Origin: Synechococcus sp. RedBA-s
GTDB taxonomy: Bacteria; Cyanobacteriota; Cyanobacteriia; PCC-6307; Cyanobiaceae
DNA length: 64,000 nt
Assembly: GCF_024345495.1 (NCBI RefSeq)
Contig: NZ_JAGQBF010000010.1
Coordinates: forward strand, 1 to 64,000
Reading direction: 5' to 3'
Below, piece by piece: positions 62,649-64,000 of the stretch (positions are counted from its first letter, which is position 1; each line of letters opens with the position of its first letter). A model generated the notes under the pieces. That model was not told the DNA's origin. It ran no database searches and saw only the letters and a program-made list of their open reading frames with translations. The translations under genes and the position numbers were made by a program.

Positions 62649-63437
62649 TCAGAAGAACCGTGGCAGGCCAAACGTGGGGATCGACGGTCGGGAGGGGGCC
62701 GGCAGCGAGGGGATCGAAACGCCGGGAACGGACGAACGGATGTAGCTCTCCAGGGAGCCGAAGGCCGGCAGAGGCGTGCTGAAGTCGCGGAACAGCTCGC
62801 CGCGCAGGATGCTGTCGTAGTCGCCGCTGGTGAGCTTGAGCAGAGCGATCACCACACCGGCCGGGGACAGCCTCAGCCGCTCGCCGGCCTGAACGGTGGT
62901 GGGCGGCTCGCCACTGGGCACCCCATCGCGCAGGGGCTCCACCTCCACCGACCCTTCCAGCACCGAGAGGTCACTGGCGCCGTCGTCGCCCACCTCCAGC
63001 ACATAGTTGGTGCCGCGCACGCTCAGCCGGCTGGAGGCGGTGCAGCCGCTCTGCTTGCCGGAGACGAGCACCTGGCCCTTGCTGAGCAGGAAGCAGGAGC
63101 TGCCCAGCCGGATCTGGGAGAAGCGGTTGAGCCGGCCGGCCGCACCGGAATCGAAGCTGAGCTGACCGCGGCTGTTGCGGGTGCTGATCTCCTGGGGGGC
63201 ACTGGCCTTCTGCTTCACCCTGGCCTGACGGGTGTCGATGTAGAGCTCGTTGCCATCGAGGATTTCACTGACCACCGCCGATTCGCCAGCCAGGGCCGGC
63301 AGGGGAGCCGCCAGGGCCTGGGCCATCACCAGGGCAACGGTCAGAGCCTGAAGCGCCAGGGCAGGGACATCAGCAGCCCGGCTGGCGCTGTGGCGGACTG
63401 ATGGCTTGGGCATCACAAAAGGCGGCTGGTGGGACAT
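62649..63437 (-). CDS. FecR-domain periplasmic protein
   Basis: A 262-aa exported protein. The signal segment ALQALTVALVMAQALAAPLPALAGE precedes a FecR-type beta domain (RVKQKASAPQEISTRNSRGQLSF, QIRLGSSCFLLSKGQVLVSG, VRGTNYVLEVGDDGASDLSVLEGSVEVEPL, VQAGERLRLSPAG) and a Pro/Ser-rich tail. In cyanobacteria such proteins often adjoin CHASE2 cyclases and may present a ligand to the sensor. It starts about 80 bp after the upstream cyclase stop. Confidence 0.8.
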   Translation of the reverse strand: MSHQPPFVMPKPSVRHSASRAADVPALALQALTVALVMAQALAAPLPALAGESAVVSEILDGNELYIDTRQARVKQKASAPQEISTRNSRGQLSFDSGAAGRLNRFSQIRLGSSCFLLSKGQVLVSGKQSGCTASSRLSVRGTNYVLEVGDDGASDLSVLEGSVEVEPLRDGVPSGEPPTTVQAGERLRLSPAGVVIALLKLTSGDYDSILRGELFRDFSTPLPAFGSLESYIRSSVPGVSIPSLPAPSRPSIPTFGLPRFF

Positions 63438-63517
63438 CAGGGAACAACAGCATCAGGGGCTGGAGCAGGGCTGGAGCTGGTTCTTGCTCTGCGTCGAAGT
63501 CTGAGATCAGGGGTTGT

Positions 63518-64000
63518 TCATTCTGGACCCTTTTTCGGGTGGCTCATCAACCCCCGCAGCCCGAACACCATCAGGGGCTCGGGCCAGCCCCGCAGCGGAT
63601 GGGGACCCAGCGGCTCCACCTCCAGTTCCCCGGGCAGCAGGTCGAGGAGGTCAGCGCTGATCAGGATCGGATGGTCGGGGTAAGAGCGGGTCAGGCGCTC
63701 CAGGCGGCTGGCCACGTTGACGCTGGCGCCCACCACCGTGAACTCCAGCCGCTGGGAGGCCCCGAGGTTGCCGGCGATCACCTCCCCCACATGTAGGCCG
63801 ATGCCATGGCGCAACGGCGCCCGTCCCGCCGCCACAAGCTCAACGTTGAGCCGCTCCAGTCCCCGCTGCATCTCCAGGGCCGCCCGGACCGCCGCACGGG
63901 CCTCCTCGCGCTCGCCGCGGCTGCGGGGCACACCGAACTCCGCCATGACCGCGTCGCCGATGAACTTGTCGAGCAGTCCCTGTTCCGCCAGCACCGCCGA
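63518..64000 (-). CDS. Second class III adenylate cyclase (partial, runs off the window)
   Basis: C-terminal 160 or so residues of another cyclase. It shows LLDKFIGDAVMAEFG (base-binding Lys and metal Asp), RHGIGLHVGEVIAGNLG, LEFTVVGASVNVASRLERLT (Thr and the Asn/Arg transition-state pair) and a C-terminal tail LRGWPEPLMVFGLRGL. The N-terminus lies beyond position 64000. The Asp usually found after TVVG is Ala here. Confidence 0.85.
   Translation of the reverse strand, partial: SAVLAEQGLLDKFIGDAVMAEFGVPRSRGEREEARAAVRAALEMQRGLERLNVELVAAGRAPLRHGIGLHVGEVIAGNLGASQRLEFTVVGASVNVASRLERLTRSYPDHPILISADLLDLLPGELEVEPLGPHPLRGWPEPLMVFGLRGLMSHPKKGPE

Overview
The window looks like chromosomal DNA of a unicellular picocyanobacterium of the Synechococcus/Cyanobium kind. 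The grounds are a high GC content, HIP1 octamers (GCGATCGC, e.g. 10841, 33905, 42774, 54842), a cyanobacterial DUF1400 hydrolase, and a housekeeping block at 51.8-60.8 kb (AarF/UbiB kinase, argJ, coaE, MNT/HEPN pair, gatB, thiO). All assignments come from reading translated sequence; no database search was run.

1-6.4 kb: a long carotenoid-oxygenase-family protein, a B12-binding radical SAM protein and a SelO-type AMPylase. 6.4-30 kb: a defence and toxin-antitoxin (TA) island. It holds a DUF3427 helicase without a nuclease domain and a type I restriction-modification operon, hsdM-hsdS-hsdR, interrupted by a two-gene cargo (an 86-aa acidic protein and a 787-aa SMC/ABC-like ATPase). It also holds an EVE-like/HNH modification-dependent nuclease, an HNH-HIT locus with scattered fragments, and at least nine TA modules or remnants (VapBC x2, DUF433 with HicA, BrnTA x2, HicBA x2, DUF433/DUF5615, MazF, MntA/HepT). 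Many TA units are visibly broken by frameshifts, internal deletions or lost domains, and hybrid fossils join unrelated genes. dCTP deaminase and a zinc alcohol dehydrogenase sit among them.

30-47.7 kb: a sulfatase region. An attC-like hairpin site lies before a low-GC arylsulfatase. Two large exported arylsulfatases and a signal-peptide-bearing formylglycine-generating enzyme follow, so the modifying enzyme and two of its likely substrates share an exported route. The same stretch carries a DUF1400 hydrolase, MarC, a DUF1254/DUF1214 Tat protein, a lipoprotein/MscS pair, and decayed hydrolase, cupin and sulfatase pieces.

47.7-51.7 kb: an outer-membrane beta-barrel protein, a glutaminase fused to a TerB-like domain, and a decayed MBL-fold hydrolase. 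51.8-60.8 kb: core metabolism, including a dephospho-CoA kinase fused behind a DUF2236 (MpaB-like) domain. 60.7-64 kb: a CHASE2 adenylate cyclase, a FecR-domain protein and a second cyclase cut by the window end, which looks like a cAMP signalling cluster.

The best candidates for something undescribed are the ATPase cargo inside the type I operon, the attC-like site beside the foreign sulfatase, the two-helix membrane insertion in one sulfatase, and the DUF2236-CoaE fusion.
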